Assembly (NCBI GenBank): GCA_033060915.1
Contig: CM065397.1
Span: 36,218,501-36,282,500 of the forward strand
Direction of reading: 5' to 3'
DNA from: Euryodendron excelsum
Taxonomy: Eukaryota; Streptophyta; Magnoliopsida; Ericales; Pentaphylacaceae
Length of the DNA stretch: 64,000 bases
The translations under genes and the position numbers were made by a program. The notes beneath the pieces were generated by a model that saw only the letters and a list, made by a program, of their open reading frames with translations, was not told the DNA's origin and searched no databases. This document shows positions 43,771-56,855 of the stretch, piece by piece. Position 1 is the stretch's first letter. Every line of letters begins with the position of its first letter.

Positions 43771-46700
43771 AGCCTCCTCTAGCGTGAGAGAGGTCTGCAA
43801 ACTCAGTCTGAAAACCCTAAAATTCGATATACAGAGCTTGAAGCCTCCCTAAACCCTAGCTTCTCTAGGTTTTCCAAACCTTAGCCACTATACACCAAAC
43901 CTTAGCCTCCTATACACTCACATACTCCCCTATACACTTATACACTAGCCTCCAACCCTCCATTGAAGACTTGGACTGCTGTAACTCAAAGACTGAAGCT
44001 CTCGAAGACCAAGACAAAGCCCTCAAAGACTGAAGCAAAGACCAAAGAAAAAGCAAGAAGAGCAAGGTGCGCAAAGCCAAGCGAAATAAACGAGACATAT
44101 GGTAGCTTTTCTCTTTAAGTTTCTGCACTTCCCCCTCTCTTTTCTCTCTCCTAACCCACTTGGGTTTTCTCTATTTTAATCCCCCATCTTCTTTCCCCCT
44201 TTCTTTGCATGCTTGAAACAAGGGGATTCCGGGTCCATGTGTAGGATTAGAGTATTGGAGGATCACCGTGTCGGGGGCTTTCTTTTAGTCTAACTGGAGA
44301 CCACGTGGGTTCGGCCCCCTTGATTATGTGGTGAAGTCTTAACCTTGTATGTTCACGACCCCAATTTGCATTGTGCATGTCATTATCTTACATTCTTCCA
44401 AAAATCGCTTTCAAACTCGTTTTCAAAGCTTGCATTAAACTTGTTTTTAAAATTGCGTCAAAATCTCCTTTTTCAAAACTTGTTTTCAAAATCACAATCC
44501 TAGGGTGATTTTAGTCTTTCCATAGCTAGGGTTGCTTTAGGAAAGTGTTACATTTAAAGTGACTTTCATGGTTCATATTTTCAAATCTTTTGATTTTGAA
44601 AACCACTATCCTAAAGTGGTTCTAGCCTTCCTATGGTTAGAATCGCTTTAGGAAAGTGAGATATTTTATATACATTCCAAAATCTCTTCCAAAAATCTCC
44701 TCCTAAAAATCTCATTTTCAACATGCTTTCCTAAAACTCTTCTTTCTAAAGTTGTTTTCAAAAACTCCCTCCAAAAATTTATTTTTCAAAAACTCTCTTT
44801 TCAACTCCTTTCCAAAACACTCTCTTCAAAATTCCTTTCATAAAAACACTCCCTAAATTTCTTTCCTAAAAACTCTTTCTAACAATCTCCTTCCAAGATT
44901 TTGTTTCCAAAACTCTCTCAAAGTTTTACTTTTTAAAAACTTTCTTCCTAAAATTCTTTTCAAGTTACGTTTTCTAAAAACCCTTCTTTAGAATCTTCCT
45001 CCAAAAGCTTTGTTTCCAAAAATGCACTTTCCAAAAAACTCAAACTTTTTCCTTAGAGCCCAAGTCAAGCCCTAGAGCTAACAATTAGGAAGCCCTAATT
45101 TTCTTTTCAAAAACATGGTTTTCAAACTTGCCTTAAAACCTAGTTTTCCAAAACCTCCTGTTTTCTACACCAAAATCGTAAGTTTCCAAAAAAATCTCTT
45201 TTCTATGCCAAAACTATAGTTTTCCAAATCTAGGGTTTTTAAAACCTTCCTTTCCAAACCCTTGTCAAATCCAATCTTCCCTTTAGGAAACCAAATCCAA
45301 TCTCCCATTTCGGAAACTAGATCCTATCCTCCGTTTTTAGAAACAATATCAAGCCCTCTCTTTTAGAAACAAAATCTAATCCCTTGTTTTAGGAAATAGG
45401 AATCTCAATCCTTCTAAATCCAAATCTTTCCTAATTCAAATTCTTCCTAATCTTCTACTTTCCTAAATCTTAAGTTTCCAAAACTTGAACATAAAAATCT
45501 TTCCTAAATTTTAAAACTCAAAATCCACATCTTTCCTAATTCAACCATTTTCTAATTCCATCCATTTCCAAATCTTAACTTTCCAAACCTAAGTTTTCAA
45601 ATCTTTCTAGAACTCCAACCTTTTCTAATCTCAAGATTTTCTAAAACTCAAACTCTAAAACTTTCGTAATTTCAAATCTTTCCAAATCCAAAGCTTCTTA
45701 AATTCAAAACTTTCTTAAGTTAAGACTTTCTAAATCCCAAACCTTCTAAATTCTAAAGCTTTCTATATTTTAAACTTTCCCAATTCAAATTTTTCTTAAA
45801 TCTTAAACTTTCTTAATTCAAAACTTTCCTAAGTTGAAACTTTCCTAAATTCGAACACTTTCCTAAATTGAAACTTTCCTAAAACGAAACTTTTCTAAAA
45901 TGAAACTTTCCTAATTCGAACCTTTCCTAAATCCAATCTTTCTTAAACTCTCGAGTCTTTTCTAAGTTTCATCTTTCTTAAGTCTAGGTTTCCTAAACCT
46001 CAATCTTTCTAAATCTAAGTCCAATCTTTCTAAATTCTAAATTCCAAATTCCAATCTTCTATTCTAAATTCCAATTCAATCTCTTTTTCGAATCCAACCT
46101 TCTATTTTCTATCTGACTCTTGTCCGAACTATGACTGACATGATTCTTCTAAAAGGATACGTAGGCAACCCTCAAGGGTGCGGTCACAATATTTTTCAAG
46201 TTTCTATTTCCACAAAATCTTTTCAAATCTCCAATCTATTTTCAAACTTCCAATTCCAAATTTCTATTTCCAATTTCTAAAACTTTCCAATTTCAAATCT
46301 ATCCTTTCAAATCTCTCTTCTAAAATCAAATCAAATTCTTTTTTTCAAATCTTTTTCTAAATCTATTTTTCAACTCTCTTATCTTGCACTTGCATATCAT
46401 GCATCATGTCTTTTAAACATTCTTTTTCAAAGTGGATAGGGTTGAACATTAGTTAGTTGAAGACTCTCATCGATGAATCTAGGGTAAATAGATATGTAGG
46501 TACTGCAAGGACGGGGTAGGGTGATGGCTTAGTACGTCTTCCTTACACGTAACCAACCTCCGAACCTAGGATCACTAATTTCAAAGACCAAAAACGGAGT
46601 TATTTTTCAAAAAGGGCTTAAATGTTTTCCAAAGGTTGCCAAACAACCTGTTTTCTTAAAAACCCTCTCTTGAGGAGGTATTTTCAAAATCGTTTTCAAA

Positions 46701-46939
46701 CACCCTAAGTGTAGTCTTCGGATTATGCTTAGTTTTTAGGTGACCTAGCTCAACTTAATCAAGTTAGGTGGCGACTCCAAGCTGTTTTCAAAAGCCCTTT
46801 ATTCAAATCTATTTTCAATTCAAACCTAGTCACACTCATTCTTCTAGGAGGGTGAGTTCTAACAAGAGAGTGTATTGTTTTTTCCGCTTGTGTGTGTATT
46901 CCTCGAGTGCGAAAAATCTGGGCGCGACGGCTAGCAACA

Positions 46940-46944
46940 AAACT
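46940..46944. repeat. Right target-site duplication of element D (AAACT)
   Basis: Identical to 30374-30378. LTR E resumes directly after it with CACTTTCCAAAAATCCC. Confidence 0.8.
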
Positions 46945-48940
46945 CACTTTCCAAAAATCCCTTTTCTCAGAGTCCAAGTTAAGCCCTAGAACCCACAATT
47001 AGGAAACCCTAATTTTTTTTTTTAAAAAACGTTAATTTCAACCTTGCCCCTAACCTAGGTTTCCAAAACCCTCATTTCTACGTCAAAATCATAAGTTTCC
47101 AAAAATCCTATTTTTCTACGTCAAACCTATAGTCTTCCAAATTTAGGGTTTCTAAAATTTTCCTTTCCAAATCCTTGCCCAAATTAAATCTTCCCTTTAA
47201 GAAGCCAAATCCAATCTTCCCGTTTAGGAAACTAGATCCAATCCTCCGTTTTTGGAAACAAAATCAAAACACTTCTTCGTAGAAACAAAATCTAAATCTT
47301 TCCTAATTCAACTCCTTCCTAATATTCTACTTTCCTAAATCTTAAGTTTCCAAAAATTAAACATAAAAATCTTTCCTAAATTTTAAAACTCAAAATCCAA
47401 ATCTTTCCTAATTCTACCCCTTTTCAAATCTTAACTTTCCAAATCTAAGTTTTCAAATCTTTTTTAAACTCAAACCTTTCCTAATCTCAAGATTTTCTAA
47501 AACTCAAACTCTAAAACTTTTTAACTCTTAAACTTTCTAAATTTCAAATCTTTCTAAATCCAAAGCATTCTAAATTCGAAACTTTCTTAAGTTAAATCTT
47601 TCTAAACTTCCAAACTTTCTGATTTTGAAAACTTCCTTATTTCAAAACATTTCAAATTTAAACTTTCCTATTTCGAAAACTTTCTAAATTCGAAACTTTC
47701 TTAAGTCAAAACTTTCCTAAATCGAAATTTTTCTAAAGTGAAACCTTTCCTTTTTTGAAGTCTTTCCTATTTCAAAACCTTTCTTAAAATGAAACTTTCT
47801 TAATTCAAAACTTTCCTAAGTTGAAATTTTTCTATTTGAAACTTTCTTAAAATGACACTTTCCTAATTCGAACCCTTCCTAAATCCAAGCTTCCCTAATC
47901 TTCCAAGTCCAATATTCGAGTCAATTTTTTCAAAAATCTTTTCAATTCAAGTTCAATATTTCTTTTCTAAGTTCCTAAGTCTAGGTTTCCTAAAACCAAG
48001 TCATTCAAAACTAATCTTTTCAAGTCTTCCAATAAAAGTCCAAATTTCATATTCTTCCAATTCCAATTCGAATTCTAACTCCAACTCCTTTCTAAATCAA
48101 CTCTTCTATTTTCAATTGGACTCTTGTCTGAACTACGACTGACCTGATTCCTCCAAAAGGATATATAGGCAACCCTCATGGGTGCGGTCACAACATTTTT
48201 CAAACTTCTATTTCCACAACCTTTTTCGAGTCTCCAATCTATTTTCAAACTTCCAATTCCAAATTTCTATTTCTAAATCTCTATTTTCAATTTCCAAAAC
48301 TTTCTTTCCAAATTCAAACTTCTATCTCTTCCTTTTCAATTCAAATCAATTTCTTTCCAAATCTATTTTTCCAACTCTCTTTTCTTACACTTGCATATCA
48401 TGCATCATGTTAAATTTCTTTTTAAACATTTCTTTTTCAAAGTGGATAGGATTGGTCATTTGTTAGTTAAAGACTCTCATAGGTGAAGTTAGGGTTAATA
48501 GACATGTAGGCACCGCAAGGGTGTGGTAGGGTGATGGCCTAGTGCGTCTTCCCTACACATAACCAACCTCTGAACCTAAGATTACTGTTTTCGAAAGACC
48601 AAAAGGAGTTATTTTTCTAAAAAGGGCTTAATATTTTCTAAAGGTTGCTAAATAACCTGTGTTTCTTAAAAACCCTCTCTTGAGAAGATACTTTCAAAAT
48701 CGTTTTCCAAAACCCTAAGTGTAGTCTTCGGATTATGCTTAGTTTTTAGGTGACCTAACTCACCTTAATCAAGTTAGGTGGCGACTCCAAATCTTTTTCC
48801 AAAAGCCCTTTATTCAAATCTATTTTCAATTCAAACATAGTCGTACTCATTCTTCTAGGAAGGTGAGTTCTAACGAGAGAGTACAGTGTTTTTTTCCCTT
48901 GTTTGTGTATTCCACGAGTGCGAAAAATCTGGGCGCCACA
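46945..48940 (+). mobile_element. LTR E, second segment
   Basis: Continues the U5 half of LTR E after element D and ends at the family terminus GGGCGCCACA (48940). Long CTTTCCTAAAT-type tracts fill 47300-47900. Whether E was a solo LTR or the 3' LTR of a larger element cannot be decided here. Confidence 0.85.
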
Positions 48941-50930
48941 GTCGGGGTCGAGCAGGTATAGGCTTCAGATATCTGGCTGCTAAAAGACCAAAATAGGCCG
49001 TGGTCTATGAACACGTGAGTTTAGTAAATGTCCGCTTTTTCCCACTTGTTCGCCTAGGCCGAGGAGGTGTTGCAAATTTTTTTTATGATTGGGAACTAAG
49101 CTTTGGTGAGGTCACAACCAGGTTGATGGTTCTGGAATTGAAAGGGCTTCGGGTTTTATGTTTCAAAATGGGATAAGTTTCGGTGACAGGGCCAAATGGG
49201 TTGGGCTGGTATCTGTAGGAGAGATTATATAATCCATGGGTTTGGCTAGAGGTTGGTTTGGAAGGCATCCAAGCAAGGCCCTCGGCCTAGGGAGGTTGTT
49301 GGTAAGCAATGGTTGAGGCATAGTCTTGGTCTTCCTTCTTTATCCTTTTTCGTCCATCATGGGTTCGGGCTTGCGAGGACTCTGCTTGCTCATGGGTTGC
49401 ATGAGATAAGAGTGAAGAAAGTATGCCTTCCATTTCGGTCATCCTATGTCTAACTCTTCTTGCCTCCACTAGTAGTAGAGTTAAGGTATCAACAGTAAGT
49501 AATTCCATAGGCATTTCTAAGCTTTTGGCCTGTAACGATGGGGGGATGAGGAGGGGTACCTTGAAACCAACAAAGGAAGAAGTTAGTATCTTATTTTGAC
49601 AAGCCTTTATGCCATGCATGCCCTAGGGTGCCCCTCTTTAGGAGGAAAACTAATCATGATGCATTGGCACACTTTTGGAGATAGGAGATTTGCCCCTGTA
49701 TGCAAATACCTTACCGTCACATGGGAAACTTCATCCATTCACATATTCATCTATCCATATGCTCGAGGAAAATAAAGAAATAGATTTTACTTTGGGTTTT
49801 AGATACAAAAGAATTGAAATACATTTTAATAGGGAGAGGGAACATGTTTCTTTGGGATTTCTTCCTATCTAGTTTTACATAAGAAGTCCTAAACTACTCT
49901 TGAGTCTTCGGATTGGCCTTCCTTGAATTTGATGTTGAGGAGGTCGCTGAGAGACCTTGTTGACTGATTGCCCCTTGTCTTCTTGGCAACCCTATCTCCA
50001 TGAGCATAAAGGGATTGGGGCCCCTCTTATGAAATGAATTGAGATGCATGCCATGAATCCTTAGGGTTACGTGGGAACCTTTAGGGTTTAGGTAGGTTTA
50101 ATGCAAGGGAGAGTGACCTTGGTGTCACTCTCAATGGGTTGACCATATGCATGAGAATGCAGTGACTTAAGTTACTTAGAACTCTTGTCTTGACATGGAA
50201 TATGGAATGTATGAAAATGGATGCATAGAGTATAAAGAGATATAATACAGTTGAAGTACATATGCATGTATGAGCAAATAGACTGGCATTATAACAGTAC
50301 GAATACATGGTTTTGGAAAATGGTGCGCGTGTCTTAAATTCGGCAGAGGTTCGGCTATACATGGTGTCTATATGAGCATGAGGTTAAGGGTTGACTAATG
50401 CATCCTAAAAAGGCTCGGTCCTCGGATCTTCAAACCTAGGCCCACTCCCCGAGGTGGTGCCATGATCGGTTGGTGATCCGAACGGGGGAACCATCAAGAG
50501 GCCATAGGCGAAGAAACTGACACAACATCTTACCCACAACCAATATACCGTTTCCCCTTTCTAACTAGAAGGGTCATATCAGGGTAAAAATGCAAGTATG
50601 CAGAATGTAGGTGCACATGCAGTGTGTGTGTGTGATTTTTGAAAGCGGAGGAAAGAGCCCAACAACTCCCATCCATTCTGTTCATCACATTCATGCATGA
50701 CAGTTAATAAAATTTAAACAAAAAGCGCATCTACAAAACAAAGATACAAGAGTTAGTATGTGGATGGCAAACTTAATACAAGATAATATGCATAATTGCA
50801 CGTTTTTTTTTTCAAACAATTTTGAAATTTTGGTTTTGAAAATTTAAAGTGAAAAAGATTAAACAAGTTAATTGAAGACTCTAAATGGGTGAAGGGTAAA
50901 GAGACATGACTACGGCCTAACCCTCTAAGT
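48941..50930 (-). mobile_element. Element F: 5' part of internal region (reverse)
   Basis: From right to left: leader 50930-49620, similar to the leaders of A and D, then a gag-like remnant that breaks off at LTR E. The remaining internal region and 3' LTR of F are not in the window. Confidence 0.7.
48950..49619 (-). pseudogene. Possible gag N-terminal remnant of element F
   Basis: A - strand frame from 49619 holds MPMELLTVDTLTLLLVEARR followed by a charged, Lys/Arg/Glu-rich stretch (RTHDGRKRIKKEDQD). A second frame, 49268-49083, continues with Pro/Asn-rich sequence. Its position directly after the leader is where gag would be expected. I do not recognise a capsid domain, and the match with element A's gag-like start is poor, so the gag label rests on position. 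Confidence 0.3.
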
Positions 50931-50949
50931 GTCCCCAGTGGAGTCGCCA
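50931..50949 (-). other. Primer-binding site of element F
   Basis: TGGCGACTCCACTGGGGAC on the - strand, two bases from the LTR terminus. This is the cleanest copy of the family's primer-binding site in the window. Confidence 0.9.
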
Positions 50950-53900
50950 GCTGTCGCACCCAAATTTTTCGCACTCGAGGAATACACACACAAGCGGGAA
51001 AAATATTGTACTCTCTCGTTAGAACTCATCCTCCTAGAAGAATGAGTGCGACTAGGTTTTAATTGAAAATTAAGTTGAATAAAGGGCTTTTGGAAAACAT
51101 TTGGAGTCGCCGCCAAACTTGATTAAAGTGAGTTAGGTCACCTAAAAACTAAGCATAATTCGAAGACTACACTTAGGGTTTCTGGAAAACAATTTTGGAA
51201 AACATCCTCAAGAGAGAGTTTTTAAGAAAATAGGTTGTTTGGCAACCTTTAGAAAACATTTAAGCCCTTTTTGAAAATAACTCTATTTTGGTCTTTGAAA
51301 ATAGTGATTCTAGGTTCAGAGGTTAGTTACGTGTAGGGAAGACGCACTAAACCATCACTCTACCCCGCCCTTGCGGTACCTACATGTCTATTTACCTTAG
51401 ATACACCTATGAGAGTCTTCAACTAACAAATGTTCAATCCTATCCACTTTAGAAAAATAATGTTTTAAAAGATAGATGTATGATATACAAGTGCAAGAAA
51501 AGAAAGTTGGAAAATAGATTTGGAAAGAAATTGATTTGAAAGAAATTTCCAAAGATAGATTTGAAATTGAAAAGTTTTAGAAATTGAAAATAGAGATTTG
51601 GAAATAGAAATTTGGAATTGGAAGGTTGAAATAGATTATGGAATTGGAGATTTGAAAAAGGTTGTGGAAATAGAAGCTTGAAAAAGGTTGTAACCGCACC
51701 CATGAGCATTGCCTACGTATCATTTTTAAGGAATCAGGTCAGTTGTAGTTCGGACAATAGTCCGACAGAAAATAGATTTGAAAAAGGATTTGATTTAAAC
51801 TTAGAATAGAAGATTGGAATTCGGAATTGAAAAGATTGGACTTAGGAAAGACTTGAATTAGGAAAGATTCAAATTAAGAGAGTTTCGTTTTAAGAAAGTT
51901 TCATTTTAGGAAAATTTTGAATTAGGAAAGACTCAAATTAGGAAAGTGTCATTTTAAGAAAGATTTCGAATTAGAAAAGTTTAAGATAGGAAAGGTTTTG
52001 AAATTGGAAAGTTTTGAATTAGGAAAGGTTTAAAGTAAGAAAGATTTGGAATTTAGAAAGTTTAGGATTTAGAAAGTTTTAACCTAGGAAAGTTTTGGAT
52101 TTGGAAAGTTTTGAATTTGGAAAGATTTGAAGTTTAGGAAGGTTTAGAATTTTAGAAGGATTCAAAGTTTTGAGTTTTAGAAATTCTTGAGATTTAGGAA
52201 AGGTTTGAGTTTAAAAAGGATTTGAAAACTTAGATTTGGAAAGTTGAAATTTGAAAATGCACGGAATTAGGAAAGATTTGGAAGCTTAAAATTTAAGGAA
52301 AAGATTTAAAAGTTTAGATTTTGGAAACTTATGGTTTATGAAGATACTAGATTAGGAAAGAGTGACTTAGGAAAGGTTTAGACTAGAAAGGATTAAGATT
52401 CCTATTTCCTAAAATAAGGGATTGGATTTTGTTTCTAAAAAGAGATGGTGTGATTTTGTTTCCAAAAACGGAGGATAGGATCTAGTTTCGTAAATGAGAG
52501 ATTGGATTTGATTTCCTAATAGGAAGATTGGATTTGGCATGAATTTGGAAAGATGAAGTTTTGGAAATCCTAGTTTTGGGAAGCCTATAGTTTTGACGTA
52601 GAAAAGTGGTTTTTGGAAATATATATAGTTTTGATATAGAAAACAAGAGGTTTTGGAAACCTTGGTTTTGAGGCCAAAATAAGGGATTGAAAATCATACT
52701 TTTGGGAAGCAAAATTAGAGTTTCCTAATTGTGGATTCTAGGGTTTGACTTGGACTCTAAGGAAAGAGATTTTGGAAAGTGAGTTTTTGAAAAGTAACAC
52801 TTTGAGAGAGTTTTTAGAAAGGGGATTTTTGAAAGGAGATTGTTGGAAAGTGTTTTTAGGAAAGAGATTTAGGGAGCGTTTTCTAAGAAGGAAACCTAGG
52901 GAGTGTTTTTAAAAAGTGAATTTTGAGGAGAGTGTTTTGGAAAAGAGTTTTTAAGAAAGTGATTTTTGTGGAGGGAAGTTTTAGAAAAACAACTTTGGAA
53001 AGGAATTTTAAAAAGGAGGTCGAAAAGAATTTTTTAGAAAGTATGTTGAAAGAGAGGTTTTTAGAAGGAGAGATTTGAAAAGAGAGTTTTTAGAAAGCTT
53101 ATAAAAATATCTCACTTTCCTAAAGCGATTCTAACCATAAGAAGGTTAGAATCACTTTAAGATAGTGATTTTGAAAACAACAATGTTTTGAAAATATAGA
53201 CCATATTGGTCACTTTAAATATAACACTTTCCTAAAGCAACCTTAGCCGTGGAAAGGATAGAATCACCCTAGGATTGTGATTTTGAAAACAAGTTTTGAA
53301 AAAGAAGATTTTGATGTGAGTTTTGAAAGCAATTTTGATGCAAGCTTTGAAAACGAGTTTGAAAATGAATTTTGGAGGAAGTCAAGATAATGATATGCAC
53401 AATGCAAGTTGGGGTCGTGAACATACAAGGTTAAGGCTTTACCATATAATCAAGGGGGCCGAACCCACGTGGTCTCTGATTAGATTAAAATAAAGCCCCC
53501 GACACGATAACTCTGCAATAGCCTAATCCTACACATAGACCGGGAAGTCCCTTATTTCAAGCATGCAAAGAAAGGGGGGGGGGGGGGAAGAAGATGAAGG
53601 ATCAAAATAGAAGAAAACCCAAGTGGGTTAGGAAAGAGAAGAGAGGGGGGAAGATGCATAAACGTAAATAAGAAACCTACCTTGTGTCTTCTTTATTTTA
53701 CTTAACTTTGCGCGCTTTGCTTTGCTTGTCTTGCGTCGGTCTTCACTTCAGTCTTCAAGAGTTTGCCTTCAATCTTCAAAGCTTCGTAGTTGCAGCAATC
53801 TAAGCCTTTAATGGAGAGTTTTGAGGCTAGTGTATAGGTGTATAGAGATGTATGTGTGTATAGGTGGCTAGGGTTTGAGAAACCTAAAAAAAACTAGGGT

Positions 53901-53985
53901 TTTGGAAGGCTACGAGCTCTCTGTATCAAAAAGTAGGGTTTTTAAACTGAGTTTGCGGACCTCTTTCACGCTGGAGGAGGCTCTG

Positions 53986-54070
53986 TATTTATAGAGATAG
54001 GAATGACCTGGTGCCTGTTGTAGTGGAGCCAGGCCAAAAATCCTTCTGGCACCACTAGGAGTGGCGCCAC
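53986..54070 (-). promoter_or_regulatory. Element F LTR promoter
   Basis: TATTTATA at 53986-53993 with a shortened, partly decayed palindrome region; only one intact GGCGCC remains. Confidence 0.65.
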
Positions 54071-55066
54071 CCAGTTAGGAAAGTTTTAAGGTCAGCAAGC
54101 AACATATCTTGAGAAGATTTGGGCGCCTGTACTAGTGACTATCATGCAATTTTTAGCTTGGCTTCACTAGAAGTGACTCCAGAAAATTTGGAAAGGATTT
54201 AAGGGACCGGGAATGGCCCAGAAGGCCGAAAAAGGGCAGGAACCCTTAGAACAGGGTCCTGAAGGTGTTTGACCTGAAAAAGGATGACAAGAATTGTCGG
54301 AAAGGTTGACCGGGCCATTAGGGGCAAAACAATCAATCCGACCGGGAAGCTGTCGGGACGGACTCAGAATGTCCTAGAAGAAGACTCGAGATTTGGAAAC
54401 ATTATTTAGAATGTTCTCAAAGGCTACTGGTTTCATACTCAGAGCTGGTGTGGTTAGAAAAAGGCAACCAACCCACTAGGGGTAAAATGGTCATTTTGCA
54501 TCGGGTTTGCCGGAATTGACTCGGAATGATCCAAAAAAATAAAGGAAGGTCAAGAATACTATAAAAAGCATTCTCGGGAGGTTACCGGTTTGATACCCAG
54601 AGCCGGTGTGGTCCCCGGGGTGTTCGGATGCCTAAGGGCAAAATGGTCATCTTGACCGGAAAGTCTCGAAATTGGCTCGAAACTAACTAGAAGGCACCTA
54701 ATCATGCCGCATTGCTTTTAAGACAATTTTAGAAGGTTGGACTTACCATTTTGAGGACTTAGGTATTATCTCGAGCAACTTACCGAAAAAATGGCCCAAG
54801 GGGCAGTTTGGTCATTTTTCACCGAAGTGGGCTAGCAAGCACAGGTGTTGACCTGGGTTTTGAGTGTTTTTGCCACTCTGACGGCGGTCTCGTGATACAC
54901 GGGTTTGTTGGCAATTCCCTATATCGACCTGCTTACGAGTATTTCCGCTACTCTGACTGTTCGCAATCATTCCTAAGACTGCCTGATCTCAGAAAATTGC
55001 TGAAGGGACTTAGCGCATTGGCAAGCTAGCAAGTGCCAAAGGTGGATCGTTCTACCATCTAGGGGA

Positions 55067-55071
55067 CTTGG
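55067..55071. repeat. Left target-site duplication of solo LTR S2 (CTTGG)
   Basis: CTTGG precedes the S2 terminus TGTCACGG and recurs at 58923-58927. Removing S2 and one copy restores the GGGGACTTGGGGTCTC sequence of other LTRs. Confidence 0.9.
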
Positions 55072-56366
55072 TGTCACGGCCCGAAACCCGACCCATACGG
55101 ATTTAGGGTGCATGACTGGCCAGTAGCTTAGCTACCTAAGGCCGCATTGCATAACCTGGTTGAACACCTGTGCTTTTATCATTTAAAAGATACATAATTG
55201 TGGAATTTAAAATTTTGTAAACGTAAAGTAAAATGTGTGTCATACATAGTAGAGGTGTGCCTAATCTGTGAAATATAATCATTCTATAAGGTGGGCCTAT
55301 CAAAGGCCACCACAGTTATAACATTATAATATTACAAAACATTGGGGCCAACCCCTAAATTAGTACATAACATACGGCCCGTGGGCCGCAATCCAAATGT
55401 CCATGTAGTGGGCCTCCTTCAAGGCCTCCCAGTTTGTTCACCTGAAAACATTTTTAGAAAAACGTAAGCTAATACTTAGTGAGTAACATTAATGCATGAG
55501 CATAAAATACCATATGCTACATTTATATTTAATGTACATAACAGTAAGGGCACATTGATGCATGAGTGGCATGAACTTAAATCACATAAGTACAATCTTA
55601 AAGACACTTTAAGCATAGGCTTTTGTATTAAAACATCATACCATTTCGAGACACAATATCATTGAGGAGAAGCGTGACGTACATAGATCATCATAAGCAT
55701 TTGACATATCTTGATTCTTGTTCTAAAACATAAGAGTGTTACTACCCAACTGATATTTCTCTTCAACGTATATGACAATAGCTGAACGTTTATGCATGCA
55801 TATCACGTACCTAGGAATGTATAAGTGTAAGCTTGAAAAGGCATGGTTTATACTACCATATCAACATAAGTTGCTATCTCTAAAACATAAGGTCAAAGAA
55901 GCGAGAGACATTTTGTAGCATGCTCCCGTAGTACATGACATAGCTTGTCATTAGTATAATACATCAGAACTTGTAAGCGTACATCTTAACTTACCGTATA
56001 GCATTAGACACATCCATATCGTCGTTCTCGAAATATAAAGGCATAACTTTGAGAACGTAGGAATCATAGCGTTATTTTGGAACATTATCTCGTAAGCTTT
56101 CATAACAAAATGTTATAACATTTGAACGTAGTACCGTAGGAGTGAGACATAACACATATCACATAACATAATATCATAACCGTAAAGGTCATAATATCGT
56201 AGAAAAGAGAGATATCATACAGTGAGGCATATCATAATATCGTAGAAAAGAGAGATATATATATTGTGACTTTAATACTTGTGAAAATATACGCAACTTG
56301 TCGTGAAACATTTGAATAAATCATATTTCTCATTCTGGTACATAAGAGTGTCATGTCTTTACATCA

Positions 56367-56735
56367 GAGCTAGGCTCCGCATCAGTAACCATAAAGGTCA
56401 CTACATCAGTAACCGTAAAGGTCACCATAGGGCTCTTTAGGCCAACATCAGAGCTAGGCTCCACATCAGTAACCATAAAGGTCACCACATCAGTAACCGC
56501 AAAGGTCACCACAGGGCTCTTTAGGCCAACATCAGAGCTAGGCTCCGCATCAGTAACCATAAAAGTCACCATATCAGTAACCGTAAAGGTCACCATAGGG
56601 CTCTTTAGGCCAACATAGTAACCATGAAGGTCACACATAGGCTCTTTAGGTCAATATAGTAACCATGAAGGTCACGCATAGGCACTTTAAGCCAACATAG
56701 TAACCATGAAGGTCATGCATAGGCACTTTAGGATA
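56367..56735. repeat. 84/42-bp tandem array in S2
   Basis: The unit GAGCTAGGCTCCGCATCAGT starts at 56367, 56451 and 56535 (84 bp). Each 84-bp unit consists of two related halves containing GTAACC-TAAAGGTCACC. Shorter units of about 41 bp continue to 56735. Confidence 0.9.
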
Positions 56736-56750
56736 GGGACGTCTTCCAAC

Positions 56751-56855
56751 ATAGATAGTTTATTTCCCGTCCCCTATCGTAGGACTAACATAGTTTATTT
56801 CACGTCCCCTAGCGTAGGACTAGCATAGTTTATTTCACGTCCCCTAGCGTAGGAC
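56751..56855. repeat. 35-bp tandem array in S2
   Basis: Three units of GTTTATTTCACGTCCCCTAG plus CGTAGGACTAGCATA, spaced exactly 35 bp. Confidence 0.9.

Larger units (their letters stand above)
30379..46939 (+). mobile_element. Element D: 16.6-kb non-autonomous Tat-type LTR retrotransposon (LARD-like)
   Basis: Both LTRs, the primer-binding site and the purine tract are present and the element is flanked by AAACT duplications inside LTR E. The 7.3-kb internal region contains no recognisable gag or pol. It holds a long leader, degenerate tandem modules and a decayed antisense ORF, so D fits the definition of a large retrotransposon derivative. The 5' LTR has lost about 0.75 kb of U3. The LTRs differ at about 25 of 225 aligned bases by eye, so D is older than A by this measure. 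Confidence 0.85.
41872..46939 (+). mobile_element. Element D 3' LTR (5.1 kb)
   Basis: Starts TATAAGCACC (the expected TG is mutated to TA). It holds a nine-unit GGTAAGT-type array (42070-42450), GAGTAGCGAAAATACTC units (42725-42850), GGCGCC motifs (43645-43745), TATAAAAA (43760-43767), G-box (44302-44307) and foldback (44605-44657). The usual terminus GCGACA reads GCGACG and is followed by GCTAGCAACA before the AAACT duplication, so the inserted end seems to extend 10 bp into sequence resembling the primer-binding site. Confidence 0.85.

Noticed and set aside
56351..56638. Minus-strand 95-codon frame with repeated VTFTVTDVVTFMVTD peptides.
   Set aside because: A direct product of the 84/42-bp tandem repeat in S2; an 84-bp period is divisible by three, so openness is expected.
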